Shown here: positions 24,282 to 32,752 of the stretch, in pieces
Layout: every line of letters begins with the position of its first letter
Numbering within the stretch: the stretch's first letter is position 1
Position numbers and translations under genes: made by a program
Assembly: GCF_014290175.1 (NCBI RefSeq)
Contig: NZ_JACOOR010000004.1
Span: forward strand, 62,001-126,000
Direction: 5' to 3'
Length of the DNA stretch: 64,000 nt
Source: Anaerosacchariphilus hominis
GTDB taxonomy: Bacteria > Bacillota > Clostridia > Lachnospirales > Lachnospiraceae
The notes under the pieces: generated by a model
What the model was told of the DNA's origin: nothing
What the model saw: the letters and a program-made list of their open reading frames with translations, nothing else
The model's database searches: none

Positions 24282-25295
24282 ATGATTGAAATTAAGAATT
24301 TGACCAAAGAATTCCAGACCGCAGACGGAACCGTGGAAGCGCTCCGGGATGTGAATCTGAACATTCAGGACGGCGATATCTACGGTATCATCGGTATGAG
24401 CGGCGCGGGAAAAAGTACACTGGTACGTTGCATCAATATGCTGGAACGGCCCACCAGGGGGCAGGTATTCATTGACGGCCAGGACATCGCGAAGCTGACG
24501 GATAAGGAGCTTCGGGCGGTGCGCCGGGACGTGACCATGATTTTCCAGGGCTTCAATCTGCTGATGCAGCGGACCTGCCTGAAAAATATCTGCTTTCCGC
24601 TGGAATTGGCAGGAATGGAGAAGGAAAAGGCAAAAAAGCGGGCACTGGAGCTTCTGGACGTGGTAGGACTTCCCGATAAGGCCAATGCCTATCCGGCCCA
24701 GCTCTCCGGCGGACAGCAGCAGCGAATCGCCATTGCGAGAGCCCTGGCCACGGATCCCAAAGTATTGCTTTGCGACGAGGCCACCAGCGCGCTGGATCCG
24801 AAGACCACCCATGCGATCCTGGAGCTGATCCGGGATATTAACCGGCGTCTCGGTATCACGGTCATCATCATCACCCATCAGATGAGCGTGGTGGAGGAGA
24901 TCTGCAGCCGGGTGGCCATTCTGGATTCCGGCTCTGTGGTGGAAGAGGGCGTCGTGAGCGAAGTGTTCTCCAGCCCCAAGTCTGGGGCGGCCAAGCGTCT
25001 GGTATTCCCGGACGGTGCCGATGAGATCCTGGAGGAGGTTCCCGGGGAGCGTCGGATCCGCGTGGTATTCAGCGGCGCAGTGGCTTCCAGAGAACCGCTG
25101 ATTGCGAAGATGGCCATGGAAGAGCAGATTACGGCCAGCATCCTGGGCGCGTCCACCAAGAGTATCGGGGATAAGGCTTACGGCAATATGCTGTTGGGAC
25201 TGCCCGATGACGACGGCGTGGTAAAACGGGCCATTCAGTACTTAAGCAGCATTCCGGATGTACTGGTAGAGGAGGTAACAGGCGATGTTCGATAA
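24282..25295 (+). CDS. metN: MetN ATPase (D-methionine-type importer)
   Basis: A 337-residue ATPase. Walker A is GMSGAGKS, signature LSGGQQQR, Walker B VLLCDEATSALD, and after the ATPase core a C-terminal NIL-type ACT-like domain (residues about 255-337) that in MetN senses methionine. ATG 24282 follows CGGAGGG. Overlaps metI by 11 bp. Confidence 0.92.
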   Translation: MIEIKNLTKEFQTADGTVEALRDVNLNIQDGDIYGIIGMSGAGKSTLVRCINMLERPTRGQVFIDGQDIAKLTDKELRAVRRDVTMIFQGFNLLMQRTCLKNICFPLELAGMEKEKAKKRALELLDVVGLPDKANAYPAQLSGGQQQRIAIARALATDPKVLLCDEATSALDPKTTHAILELIRDINRRLGITVIIITHQMSVVEEICSRVAILDSGSVVEEGVVSEVFSSPKSGAAKRLVFPDGADEILEEVPGERRIRVVFSGAVASREPLIAKMAMEEQITASILGASTKSIGDKAYGNMLLGLPDDDGVVKRAIQYLSSIPDVLVEEVTGDVR

Positions 25296-25992
25296 ATTAT
25301 TTTCCCCGGAAACCATAGAAGAGACCCTGCGGATCCTGCAGACGGAGATCCCGCTGGCCTGCTGGGAGACCGTCTATGTGACCATTCTGGCCACGGCCTT
25401 TGCGGTCATCATTGGTCTGCCCCTTGGCGTCCTGCTGGTGGTAGGCGAGAAGGATGGCGTGCGGCCTCTGCCCAAGGGCGTCATGCATGTGCTGAATGTG
25501 ATTATCAACCTGCTTCGTTCCGTTCCCTTCCTGATTCTGATGATCATGGTATTTCCGCTGACCAGACTTATTGTGGGAACTGCGGTAGGTACGGTGGCAT
25601 CCATCGTGCCTCTGGTTATCGCGGCTTTCCCATTCGTGGCCCGTCTGGTGGAGGGAAGCCTCCGGGAGGTAAATCCGAATATCATCGAGATGGCCCAAAG
25701 TATGGGTGCGTCACCCTTCCAGATTATCATGAAGGTGCTGATTCCAGAGAGCGTACCATCCCTGATTTCAAACTTCACCATCGCCATTACCACCATTCTG
25801 GGATATTCCGCCATGAGCGGTATCATCGGAGGAGGAGGCCTGGGTAAGATCGCCATCAATTACGGCTATTACCGGTATAAATATCTGGTGATGCTCATTG
25901 CGGTGGTGCTGCTCATCGTGCTGGTGCAGATCTTCCAGAGCGTGGGAACCCGGCTTTCCGTGAAGTCCGATAAGCGGCTGAAGGGAAAGTAG
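25285..25992 (+). CDS. metI: MetI permease
   Basis: A 235-residue inner-membrane permease with about five helices. Markers are TVYVTILATAFAVIIGLPLGVLL (cited by its start TVYVTILATAF), LRSVPFLILM and the EAA loop EMAQSMGASPFQIIMKVLIPE. Forms the MetNI transporter with the previous gene. Confidence 0.92.
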   Translation: MFDKLFSPETIEETLRILQTEIPLACWETVYVTILATAFAVIIGLPLGVLLVVGEKDGVRPLPKGVMHVLNVIINLLRSVPFLILMIMVFPLTRLIVGTAVGTVASIVPLVIAAFPFVARLVEGSLREVNPNIIEMAQSMGASPFQIIMKVLIPESVPSLISNFTIAITTILGYSAMSGIIGGGGLGKIAINYGYYRYKYLVMLIAVVLLIVLVQIFQSVGTRLSVKSDKRLKGK

Positions 25993-26028
25993 GATAAGCA
26001 GAATAAGCAGAACAAGTAGGATAACAGG

Positions 26029-26925
26029 ATGAGAAAACACGCGACAGCAGGAGGGGGACTTCGGCGGATCCTGAGCCGGAATCTGCTGATTATATTCCTG
26101 AGCATGGCCCTGTCGGGCTGCATGCCCGGAGGTTCTTCCGGAACCGGGAATCAGGACTGGGACAATGCGGAACAGAAGTTGAAGGTGACCTTCTTTGATG
26201 TGGGAAAGGGAGACGCCATGTTGCTGGAATCCGCGGGTCAGGCCATGCTTATTGACACCGGCTATGATGACAGCTGCCGGGTGATTCTGGATTATCTGGA
26301 AAAACAGCAGATTCAGAGGCTGGACGCACTGGTCATCACTCATTTTGATAAGGATCATGTGGGCGGAGCTGATAAAATCCTGGATGCGGTGCAGGTGGAG
26401 CGGGTGTTACAGCCCGATTATGATTCCGGGAGCCGCCAGTCGGAGGAATATCGACAGGCCCTGGAGCAGCAGGGTATGACGCCGGATCGGATCCGGGAAA
26501 AGCAGGAGTTTTCCTTTGGAGAAAGCCGGTGTGAGATCTGGCCGCCCGAGCAGGAAAGCTACAAGGAGCCGGATAACGACTTTTCCCTGGTACTGCGGGT
26601 CATCTGCGGGGACACGGCCTTTCTTTTTGCGGGAGACTGCGAGGAGGAGCGTCTGACAGAGCTTCTGGAGGATCCGGAGGCGGAGCTTGCGGCCCAGGTA
26701 TTGAAAGTGCCCCATCACGGGCGAAAAGAGAAAAATTCCCGGGAGTTTCTCGAAGCGGTATCGCCGGAGATTGCGGTGATTACCTGTTCGGAAGAGGAAC
26801 CACCCTCGGATAAAGTAATAAAAATGCTGCAAAAGCTGAGGACAGAGACTTATCTTACCTCAGAGGGAACTGTCACCTGTATCACAGACGGCAGGAATAT
26901 CCTGTGCAGCCAGGAAGCAGAATAA
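26029..26925 (+). CDS. Metallo-beta-lactamase-fold lipoprotein, ComEC C-domain like
   Basis: A 298-residue protein with a signal peptide and lipobox ALSGC (Cys28), followed by a metallo-beta-lactamase-fold domain: VTFFDVGKGDAMLLE, metal motif THFDKDHVGG, and C-terminal PHHGRKEKNSREFLE. This is the hydrolase domain found at the end of ComEC, here free and anchored outside the membrane. Such proteins may be nucleases or phosphoesterases, but no assay-based role can be inferred. It is followed 13 bp later by the yqeY-like gene. Confidence 0.8.
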   Translation: MRKHATAGGGLRRILSRNLLIIFLSMALSGCMPGGSSGTGNQDWDNAEQKLKVTFFDVGKGDAMLLESAGQAMLIDTGYDDSCRVILDYLEKQQIQRLDALVITHFDKDHVGGADKILDAVQVERVLQPDYDSGSRQSEEYRQALEQQGMTPDRIREKQEFSFGESRCEIWPPEQESYKEPDNDFSLVLRVICGDTAFLFAGDCEEERLTELLEDPEAELAAQVLKVPHHGRKEKNSREFLEAVSPEIAVITCSEEEPPSDKVIKMLQKLRTETYLTSEGTVTCITDGRNILCSQEAE

Positions 26926-26938
26926 GGAGGAAAAGAAC

Positions 26939-27385
26939 ATGAGTAAAATCGATGAAATCCGCGCAGAAATGGTAACCGCCATGAAGAATAAGGACAAGGA
27001 ACGGAAAGAGACCCTGTCCATGCTTCTGGCAGCCCTGAAGAATAAGGCCATCGACAAGCGGGCTGATCTGACTCCCGAGGAGGAGTTTGAGGTGGTAAAG
27101 AAGGAGATCAAGCAGACTAAGGAGACCATGGATCTGGCTCCCGCGGACCGTACTGATATCATCGAACAGTGTAAGGCCCGTCTGGCAGTGCTCTCTGAGT
27201 TCGCGCCGGAGGAGATGAACGAGGACGCCATCAAAGCAGTAATTCAGGAAGTGATCACAGGTCTGGGGCTCGAGAACCCCACCGGAAAGGATAAAGGCAA
27301 GATCATGAAGGAACTGATGCCCAGGGTAAAGGGTAAGGCGGACGGCGGTCTGGTAAATAAGCTGGTAGGAGAAATGCTGGCATGA
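26939..27385 (+). CDS. GatB/YqeY-domain protein
   Basis: A 148-residue YqeY-family protein (the tRNA-binding tail domain of GatB as a separate protein). It shows the conserved helices MSKIDEIRAEMVTAMKNKDKERK, cited by its start MSKIDEIRAEM, EKPE-like EEMNEDAIKAVIQEVI and the glycine-rich ending KGKADGGLVNKLVGEML. Function in the family is not settled. AAGGAGG precedes the start. Confidence 0.9.
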   Translation: MSKIDEIRAEMVTAMKNKDKERKETLSMLLAALKNKAIDKRADLTPEEEFEVVKKEIKQTKETMDLAPADRTDIIEQCKARLAVLSEFAPEEMNEDAIKAVIQEVITGLGLENPTGKDKGKIMKELMPRVKGKADGGLVNKLVGEMLA

Positions 27386-28299
27386 ATAAATATCAGATAA
27401 GAAATTCCCTGCTTCTGCTTTTGACAGCGACTATCTGGGGCGTGGCCTTTGTGGCCCAGAGCGTGGGAATGGACTATGTGGGCCCCTTTACCTTTCTTTG
27501 TGTGCGTTCCGTCATCGGAGGCCTGGTGCTGATTCCCTATATCCTGCTGACCCAGCGGGCAGATCAGGCAAAAATGACCCGGAACCGGACGGAGGAGGAA
27601 GAAAAGAAGGAGAAGAAAACCCTGATTCTGGGCGGCTGTCTTTGCGGAACAGCCCTGTGTGTGGCCAGCCTCTTCCAACAGTTCGGGATCCTGTACACTA
27701 CCGTGGGAAAGGCCGGCTTTATTACTGCCTTTTATATCATCATTGTGCCGGTGGCGGGCCTGCTTTTCGGCCGACGCTGCGGCCTGAATGTGTGGCTGGG
27801 CGTGGCCCTGGCGGTGGCGGGACTGTATTTCCTCTGTATTACAGAGACCCTCTATCTGAAACAGGGAGATGTGCTGGTATTTATCTGTGCTATTTTCTTT
27901 TCAGTACAGATCATGCTGGTGGATCATTTCGCGCCGAAGGTGGACTGCGTTAAGATGGCCTGTATCCAGTTCTTTGTGTGCGGCATCCTGTCCGGTGTGG
28001 GCATGTTCATCTGGGAGCAGCCGGCCGTCGTCGATATCCTGGCTGCATGGCAGCCCATTCTCTATGCGGGCATCCTGTCCAGCGGCGTGGGGTATACCCT
28101 GCAGATCGTGGGCCAGAAGGGGCTGAACCCCACGGTGGCATCTCTGATCATGAGCCTGGAGTCCGTGATTTCCGTGCTGGCGGGCCTGATTCTGCTTCGC
28201 CAGAGCTTAAGCGGCCGGGAGACCTTAGGGTGCGTTTTGATGTTCGCAGCCATCGTGCTGGCCCAGCTGCCCCGGAAACAGGCAAAGGCAGAAGCATAA
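27382..28299 (+). CDS. EamA/DMT-family transporter
   Basis: A 305-residue membrane protein with ten predicted helices in two EamA repeats. The first ends before LCVASLFQQFGILYTTVGKAGFITAFYII (cited by its start LCVASLFQQFG), a family-typical stretch. Members export amino acids, nucleobases or drugs; substrate unknown. Overlaps the previous gene by 4 bp. Confidence 0.88.
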   Translation: MNKYQIRNSLLLLLTATIWGVAFVAQSVGMDYVGPFTFLCVRSVIGGLVLIPYILLTQRADQAKMTRNRTEEEEKKEKKTLILGGCLCGTALCVASLFQQFGILYTTVGKAGFITAFYIIIVPVAGLLFGRRCGLNVWLGVALAVAGLYFLCITETLYLKQGDVLVFICAIFFSVQIMLVDHFAPKVDCVKMACIQFFVCGILSGVGMFIWEQPAVVDILAAWQPILYAGILSSGVGYTLQIVGQKGLNPTVASLIMSLESVISVLAGLILLRQSLSGRETLGCVLMFAAIVLAQLPRKQAKAEA

Positions 28300-28341
28300 G
28301 TTTTGTCAATGTAAAGGAACTGTAAAATTTTGATAGCCTGA

Positions 28342-28370
28342 TTGCGGAGAAAAATAAAGTAGTTTATAAT
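28342..28370 (+). promoter_or_regulatory. Promoter of the rimO-pgsA-cinA-dut-ppx-ppk operon
   Basis: TTGCGG (28342-28347), 17-bp spacer, consensus TATAAT (28365-28370), 20 bp before the rimO start. Confidence 0.65.
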
Positions 28371-28390
28371 AAAAAGAAAGAGAAAAATAT

Positions 28391-29719
28391 ATGAAGATTT
28401 TGTTTGTATCACTTGGCTGTGATAAGAATCTGGTGGATTCGGAAGTGATGCTGGGCCTGCTGGAAAAGAAGGGCTTCCAGTTCACGGACGACGAGACCGA
28501 GGCGGATGTAATCGTAATCAATACCTGCTGTTTTATCAACGACGCCAAGGAAGAAAGCGTCAACACGATTCTGGAAATGGCAGAGTACCGCAAAAGCGGC
28601 GGCTGCAAGGCTCTGGTAGTCACAGGCTGCCTGGCTCAGCGTTACCAGAAGGAGATTGTGGACGAGATTCCCGAGGTGGACGCGGTGCTGGGAACCACCA
28701 CCTACGACGCCATCGTGGAGACGGTGGAGAAGGTGCTGGAGGGTCAGAAGGAGCTGCATTTTGAGGATGTGGACCGGCTGGTGCCGGAGCAGACCACGGG
28801 GCGGAGCCTGACTACAGGCGGCCATTACGCCTACCTGAAGATCGCGGAGGGATGTGACAAGCACTGTACCTACTGCATCATTCCCAAGGTCCGGGGCAAT
28901 TACCGGAGCGTTCCCATGGAACAGCTCCTGAAGGAAGCGGAGGACCTGGCGGAGAAGGGCGTCAAAGAACTGATCCTGGTGGCCCAGGAGACCACCGTTT
29001 ACGGCAAAGACCTGTATGGGGAAAAGAAGCTTCCGGAGCTTTTGAAGAAGCTGGCGCAGATCTCCGGCATCCGCTGGATCCGGGTGCTGTACTGCTATCC
29101 GGAGGAGATTACCGAAGAGCTGATTCAGACCATCAAGGAGGAACCGAAGATCTGCCATTACCTGGATCTTCCCATCCAGCATGCCTCTGACCGGATCCTG
29201 AAGCGCATGGGACGCCGGACCACCCAGGAGGATCTGCGCCGGATCATCGGCCATCTCCGGGAGGAGATCCCGGATATCTGCCTGAGAACCACTCTGATTA
29301 CAGGCTTCCCGGGAGAGACCCAGGAGGATCATGAGGAGCTGATGCGCTTTGTGGATGACTGTGAGTTCGATCGTCTGGGTGTCTTTACCTATTCCCCGGA
29401 GGAGGATACTCCCGCAGCGGGTATGCCCGATCAGATTCCGGAGGAAGTGAAGGAAGATCGGAGGGCGGAGCTGATGGAGCTGCAGCAGGACATTGCCTTC
29501 GACAAGGCCGAGGCCATGACCGGCCGGGAGCTGGAGGTCATGGTGGAGGGAAAGGTGGCCGATGAGAATGCCTATGTGGCCCGCACCTACAAGGATGCCC
29601 CCGGCGTGGACGGATACCTGTTCCTGAATACGGAGGAAACCATGATGAGCGGCGATTTCGCGAAGGTCCGCGTGACCGGAGCCGCAGAATACGATTTGAT
29701 AGGAGAGTTGACAGAATGA
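28391..29719 (+). CDS. rimO: Ribosomal protein S12 methylthiotransferase
   Basis: A 442-residue radical-SAM enzyme that adds a methylthio group to an Asp of ribosomal protein S12. The N-terminal domain carries the three cluster cysteines in SLGCDKN, NTCCF and VTGCLAQR; the radical-SAM motif is CDKHCTYC near residues 155-162; the C-terminus is a TRAM-like domain. Length and motifs match RimO rather than MiaB. Overlaps pgsA by 4 bp. Confidence 0.95.
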   Translation: MKILFVSLGCDKNLVDSEVMLGLLEKKGFQFTDDETEADVIVINTCCFINDAKEESVNTILEMAEYRKSGGCKALVVTGCLAQRYQKEIVDEIPEVDAVLGTTTYDAIVETVEKVLEGQKELHFEDVDRLVPEQTTGRSLTTGGHYAYLKIAEGCDKHCTYCIIPKVRGNYRSVPMEQLLKEAEDLAEKGVKELILVAQETTVYGKDLYGEKKLPELLKKLAQISGIRWIRVLYCYPEEITEELIQTIKEEPKICHYLDLPIQHASDRILKRMGRRTTQEDLRRIIGHLREEIPDICLRTTLITGFPGETQEDHEELMRFVDDCEFDRLGVFTYSPEEDTPAAGMPDQIPEEVKEDRRAELMELQQDIAFDKAEAMTGRELEVMVEGKVADENAYVARTYKDAPGVDGYLFLNTEETMMSGDFAKVRVTGAAEYDLIGELTE

Positions 29720-30258
29720 ATTTACCAAATAAATTAACCGTAGCCCGTGTACTGATGATTCCGTTTTTTGTGGTATTTATGCTGACAGACCTGGGCGGAG
29801 CTTACGCAAAATACATTTCCGTGGCCATTTTTATCGTGGCCAGCCTGACGGACCTTCTGGACGGCAAGATCGCCCGGAAGTATAATCTGGTGACGAATTT
29901 CGGAAAGTTCATGGATCCTCTGGCTGACAAGCTTTTAGTCTGCTCTGCCATGATCTGCCTGGTGGAGATGAACCGGCTGGCAGCCTGGATGGTTATTGTG
30001 ATTATTTCCAGAGAGTTTATCATCAGCGGTTTCCGGCTTATTGCCTCCGATAACGGCGTGGTCATCGCGGCCAGCTACTGGGGCAAGTTCAAGACCACCT
30101 TCCAGATGCTGATGATCATTCTTCTGATTCTGAATCTGGGAGGCGTATTCACCATGATTGAGACTGTGGTTACCTGGATCGCCCTGATCCTGACCGTGGT
30201 TTCACTGATAGATTACCTGATGAAAAATAAAGGCATACTTCTGGAAGGAGATATCTGA
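29716..30258 (+). CDS. pgsA: CDP-diacylglycerol-glycerol-3-phosphate phosphatidyltransferase
   Basis: A 180-residue membrane enzyme making phosphatidylglycerophosphate. The CDP-alcohol phosphotransferase motif is present as DLLDGKIARKYN with NFGKFMDPLADK. Followed 4 bp later by the cinA-like gene. Confidence 0.93.
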   Translation: MNLPNKLTVARVLMIPFFVVFMLTDLGGAYAKYISVAIFIVASLTDLLDGKIARKYNLVTNFGKFMDPLADKLLVCSAMICLVEMNRLAAWMVIVIISREFIISGFRLIASDNGVVIAASYWGKFKTTFQMLMIILLILNLGGVFTMIETVVTWIALILTVVSLIDYLMKNKGILLEGDI

Positions 30259-30262
30259 GATT

Positions 30263-30772
30263 ATGGGAGAAGTTCAGGAAACAAAGACAATGACACTGGC
30301 AGAGAGCGTTGTGAAGCTTCTTGCGGAGGATGAACTGACGGTTACCACGGCAGAGTCCTGCACCGGCGGCCTGGTGGCTGCCCGTCTGGTGGATGTGCCC
30401 GGCGTATCCGAGGTATTCAAGCAGGGGTTCATTACCTATTCCAACAAAGCGAAACGGAAGATCCTGAACGTGAAGAAAGAGACTCTGAAGACTCTGGGCG
30501 CAGTCAGTGAAAAGACCGCCAAGGAGATGGCCAAGGGAGCGATCCTGGCCAGCGGAGCGGACGCGGCCATCGCCACCACAGGCATTGCCGGCCCCGACGG
30601 CGGAACTGAGGAGAAGCCCGTGGGCCTGGTGTATATCGCCGTGTCTGTCCGGGGACAGATGTATGTGGAGGAACATCATTTTGAGGGCGATCGGGCAGCG
30701 GTCCGGGAGAGTACCGTGGAGGCGGCTCTGGCCCTTCTGAAAAAAGGACTGGAGGAGACCGGAGAAGAATGA
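30263..30772 (+). CDS. CinA-family nicotinamide-nucleotide amidase, C-terminal domain only
   Basis: A 169-residue protein corresponding to the C-terminal amidase domain of CinA (PncC), which recycles nicotinamide mononucleotide. Motifs are TAESCTGG and [11 protein letters not shown], with YIAVSVRG. The N-terminal molybdopterin-like domain of full CinA is absent. Overlaps dut by 4 bp. Confidence 0.92.
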   Translation: MGEVQETKTMTLAESVVKLLAEDELTVTTAESCTGGLVAARLVDVPGVSEVFKQGFITYSNKAKRKILNVKKETLKTLGAVSEKTAKEMAKGAILASGADAAIATTGIAGPDGGTEEKPVGLVYIAVSVRGQMYVEEHHFEGDRAAVRESTVEAALALLKKGLEETGEE

Positions 30773-31206
30773 CAGAGACCATTAAGATCAAATATTTTAC
30801 CGACAAGATAGAAAAGCTTGCCTATATCGGAGGAAAGTCCGACTGGATCGATCTGCGCTGTGCGGAAGAGATTCAGATGAAGGCAGGGGAATTTAAGCTG
30901 ATCCCCCTGGGAGTAGCCATGGAGCTGCCAAAGGGATACGAGGCCCATGTGGTGCCCCGAAGCAGTACCTACAAGAATTACGGTATTATTCAGACCAATC
31001 ATATGGGAATCATTGACGAAACCTACTGCGGGGACAATGACCAGTGGTTCATGGCGGCCTACGCCCTGCGGGACACAGAGATTCATGTGAACGACCGGAT
31101 CTGCCAGTTCCGGATCATGGAGCATCAGCCGGCTCTGGTTTTTGAAGAGACCGGGGAACTTGGCAATGCGGACCGGGGCGGACACGGAAGCACAGGAAAG
31201 GCGTGA
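30769..31206 (+). CDS. dut: dUTP diphosphatase
   Basis: A 145-residue trimeric-type dUTPase that hydrolyses dUTP to dUMP. Motifs are [30 protein letters not shown] and the flexible C-terminal loop RGGHGSTG that closes over the active site. Five bp before ppx. Confidence 0.92.
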   Translation: MTETIKIKYFTDKIEKLAYIGGKSDWIDLRCAEEIQMKAGEFKLIPLGVAMELPKGYEAHVVPRSSTYKNYGIIQTNHMGIIDETYCGDNDQWFMAAYALRDTEIHVNDRICQFRIMEHQPALVFEETGELGNADRGGHGSTGKA

Positions 31207-31210
31207 AAAC

Positions 31211-32749
31211 ATGCAGATAGTCACATTTGCGTCCATTGAGATCGGATCCTACGAGGTGGGTATGAAGATTCTGGAGCTGTCCCGGAAGTACGGGATGCGG
31301 GAGATCGACTATATCCGCCACGGCCTGGAGCTGGGAAAGGATGCTTATAATCAGAAAGAGATCGGAAACGAGATGCTGGAGGAGCTGTGCGAGGTCCTGG
31401 AGGATTTTACGCGCATTATGAAAGAGTACCAGGTGGATGATTACCGGGTCTGCGCCACCAGCGCCATCCGGGAGACCCGGAACTGCCTGCTGATCCTGGA
31501 CAAGATCCGGGTCCGCACAGGTCTGGAGGTAGAAGTCCTCAGTAATTCCGAGCAGCGTTTTTTGGGGTATAAGTCCATTGCTTCCAATGAGGAATCCTTC
31601 CAGAAGATCATCCAGAAGGGTACGGCCATCGTGGATGTGGGAGGCGGAAGCATCCAGATCTCTCTGTTTGATAAGGACGCCCTTGTGTCTACTCAGAATC
31701 TGCGCCTGGGTACCATGCGTATCCGGGAACGGCTGGCGGAAGTGGAACGTCAGACGACTCATTACGATGAGATCATCGAGGAAATGATCAACAATGAACT
31801 GAAAAGCTATAAACGCCTGTATCTGAAAGATCGGGAGATTAAGAATATGATCCTGGTGGGCGACTATCTGAATCACCTCACAGCCCGGCGGGGAAAAGCA
31901 AAGAGCACCTCCTTTACCCGTGAGGAGTACATGAAACTCTATAAGGAGATACTGTCCGGTTCCCATCAGGAAATGGTGGAGCGTCTGGGCGGCATTTCCG
32001 ATAATCCATCCCTGGTGATGCCGGCTCTGATTATCTACCGGAAGCTCATAGAGGAGACCGGGGCAGAGACCATCTGGGTGCCGGGTTTAAGCTTAAGCGA
32101 TGGTCTGGCCTACGATTACGCGGAGCAGAAGAAGATCCTGCAGCCCAGCCATAATTTTGAAAATGATATCATCGAGGCTGCCAAGAATATCGCCAAGCGT
32201 TATGAAAGCAACAAGACCCATCTTTTAGGCGCAGAGTACCTGGCCCTGACCATTTTTGACAAAATGAAGCGGATCCATGGCATGGGAAAGAGGGAGCGTC
32301 TGCTGTTGCAGATCGCGGTCTGGCTTCACGACTGCGGCAAGTATATCAGCATGAATCGGACGGCGGCCTGCTCCTATGAGATTGTCATGTCCACAGAAAT
32401 CATCGGTCTGTCCCATCGGGAACGGGAGATTATTGCCAATGCCATTCGTTTTGACACGGAAGAACTGATTTCCTTTGAGGAGTTTTCCATGGGAAGCAGC
32501 CTGGATCGGGACGATTACCTGCTGATTGCCAAAATCAGCGCCATTCTGCGGGTGGCCAATTCCATGGACCGCAGCCACAAGCAGAAGTTTAAAAATGTAA
32601 AGGTTACGCTGAAGGAGAGGGAGCTTCTGGTGGTGGTGGATACCGTAGAGGATATCACCCTGGAGCAGGGACTCTTCTCCCATAAGGCAGATTTCTTTGA
32701 AAGCATTTTCAGTATCAAGCCAGTGATTCGGCAGAAAAGGCAGGTATAG
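31211..32749 (+). CDS. ppx: Ppx/GppA phosphatase with HD domain
   Basis: A 512-residue exopolyphosphatase/pppGpp phosphatase. The N-terminal actin-like domain has IEIGSYEV, the block VCATSAIRETRN, and VDVGGGSIQISLF; the C-terminal part holds an HD-type motif WLHDCGKYI. ATG 31211 is chosen: the longer frame from 31142 overlaps dut. Paired with ppk1 4 bp downstream, so synthesis and breakdown of polyphosphate are co-transcribed. Confidence 0.9.
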   Translation: MQIVTFASIEIGSYEVGMKILELSRKYGMREIDYIRHGLELGKDAYNQKEIGNEMLEELCEVLEDFTRIMKEYQVDDYRVCATSAIRETRNCLLILDKIRVRTGLEVEVLSNSEQRFLGYKSIASNEESFQKIIQKGTAIVDVGGGSIQISLFDKDALVSTQNLRLGTMRIRERLAEVERQTTHYDEIIEEMINNELKSYKRLYLKDREIKNMILVGDYLNHLTARRGKAKSTSFTREEYMKLYKEILSGSHQEMVERLGGISDNPSLVMPALIIYRKLIEETGAETIWVPGLSLSDGLAYDYAEQKKILQPSHNFENDIIEAAKNIAKRYESNKTHLLGAEYLALTIFDKMKRIHGMGKRERLLLQIAVWLHDCGKYISMNRTAACSYEIVMSTEIIGLSHREREIIANAIRFDTEELISFEEFSMGSSLDRDDYLLIAKISAILRVANSMDRSHKQKFKNVKVTLKERELLVVVDTVEDITLEQGLFSHKADFFESIFSIKPVIRQKRQV

Positions 32750-32752
32750 AGC

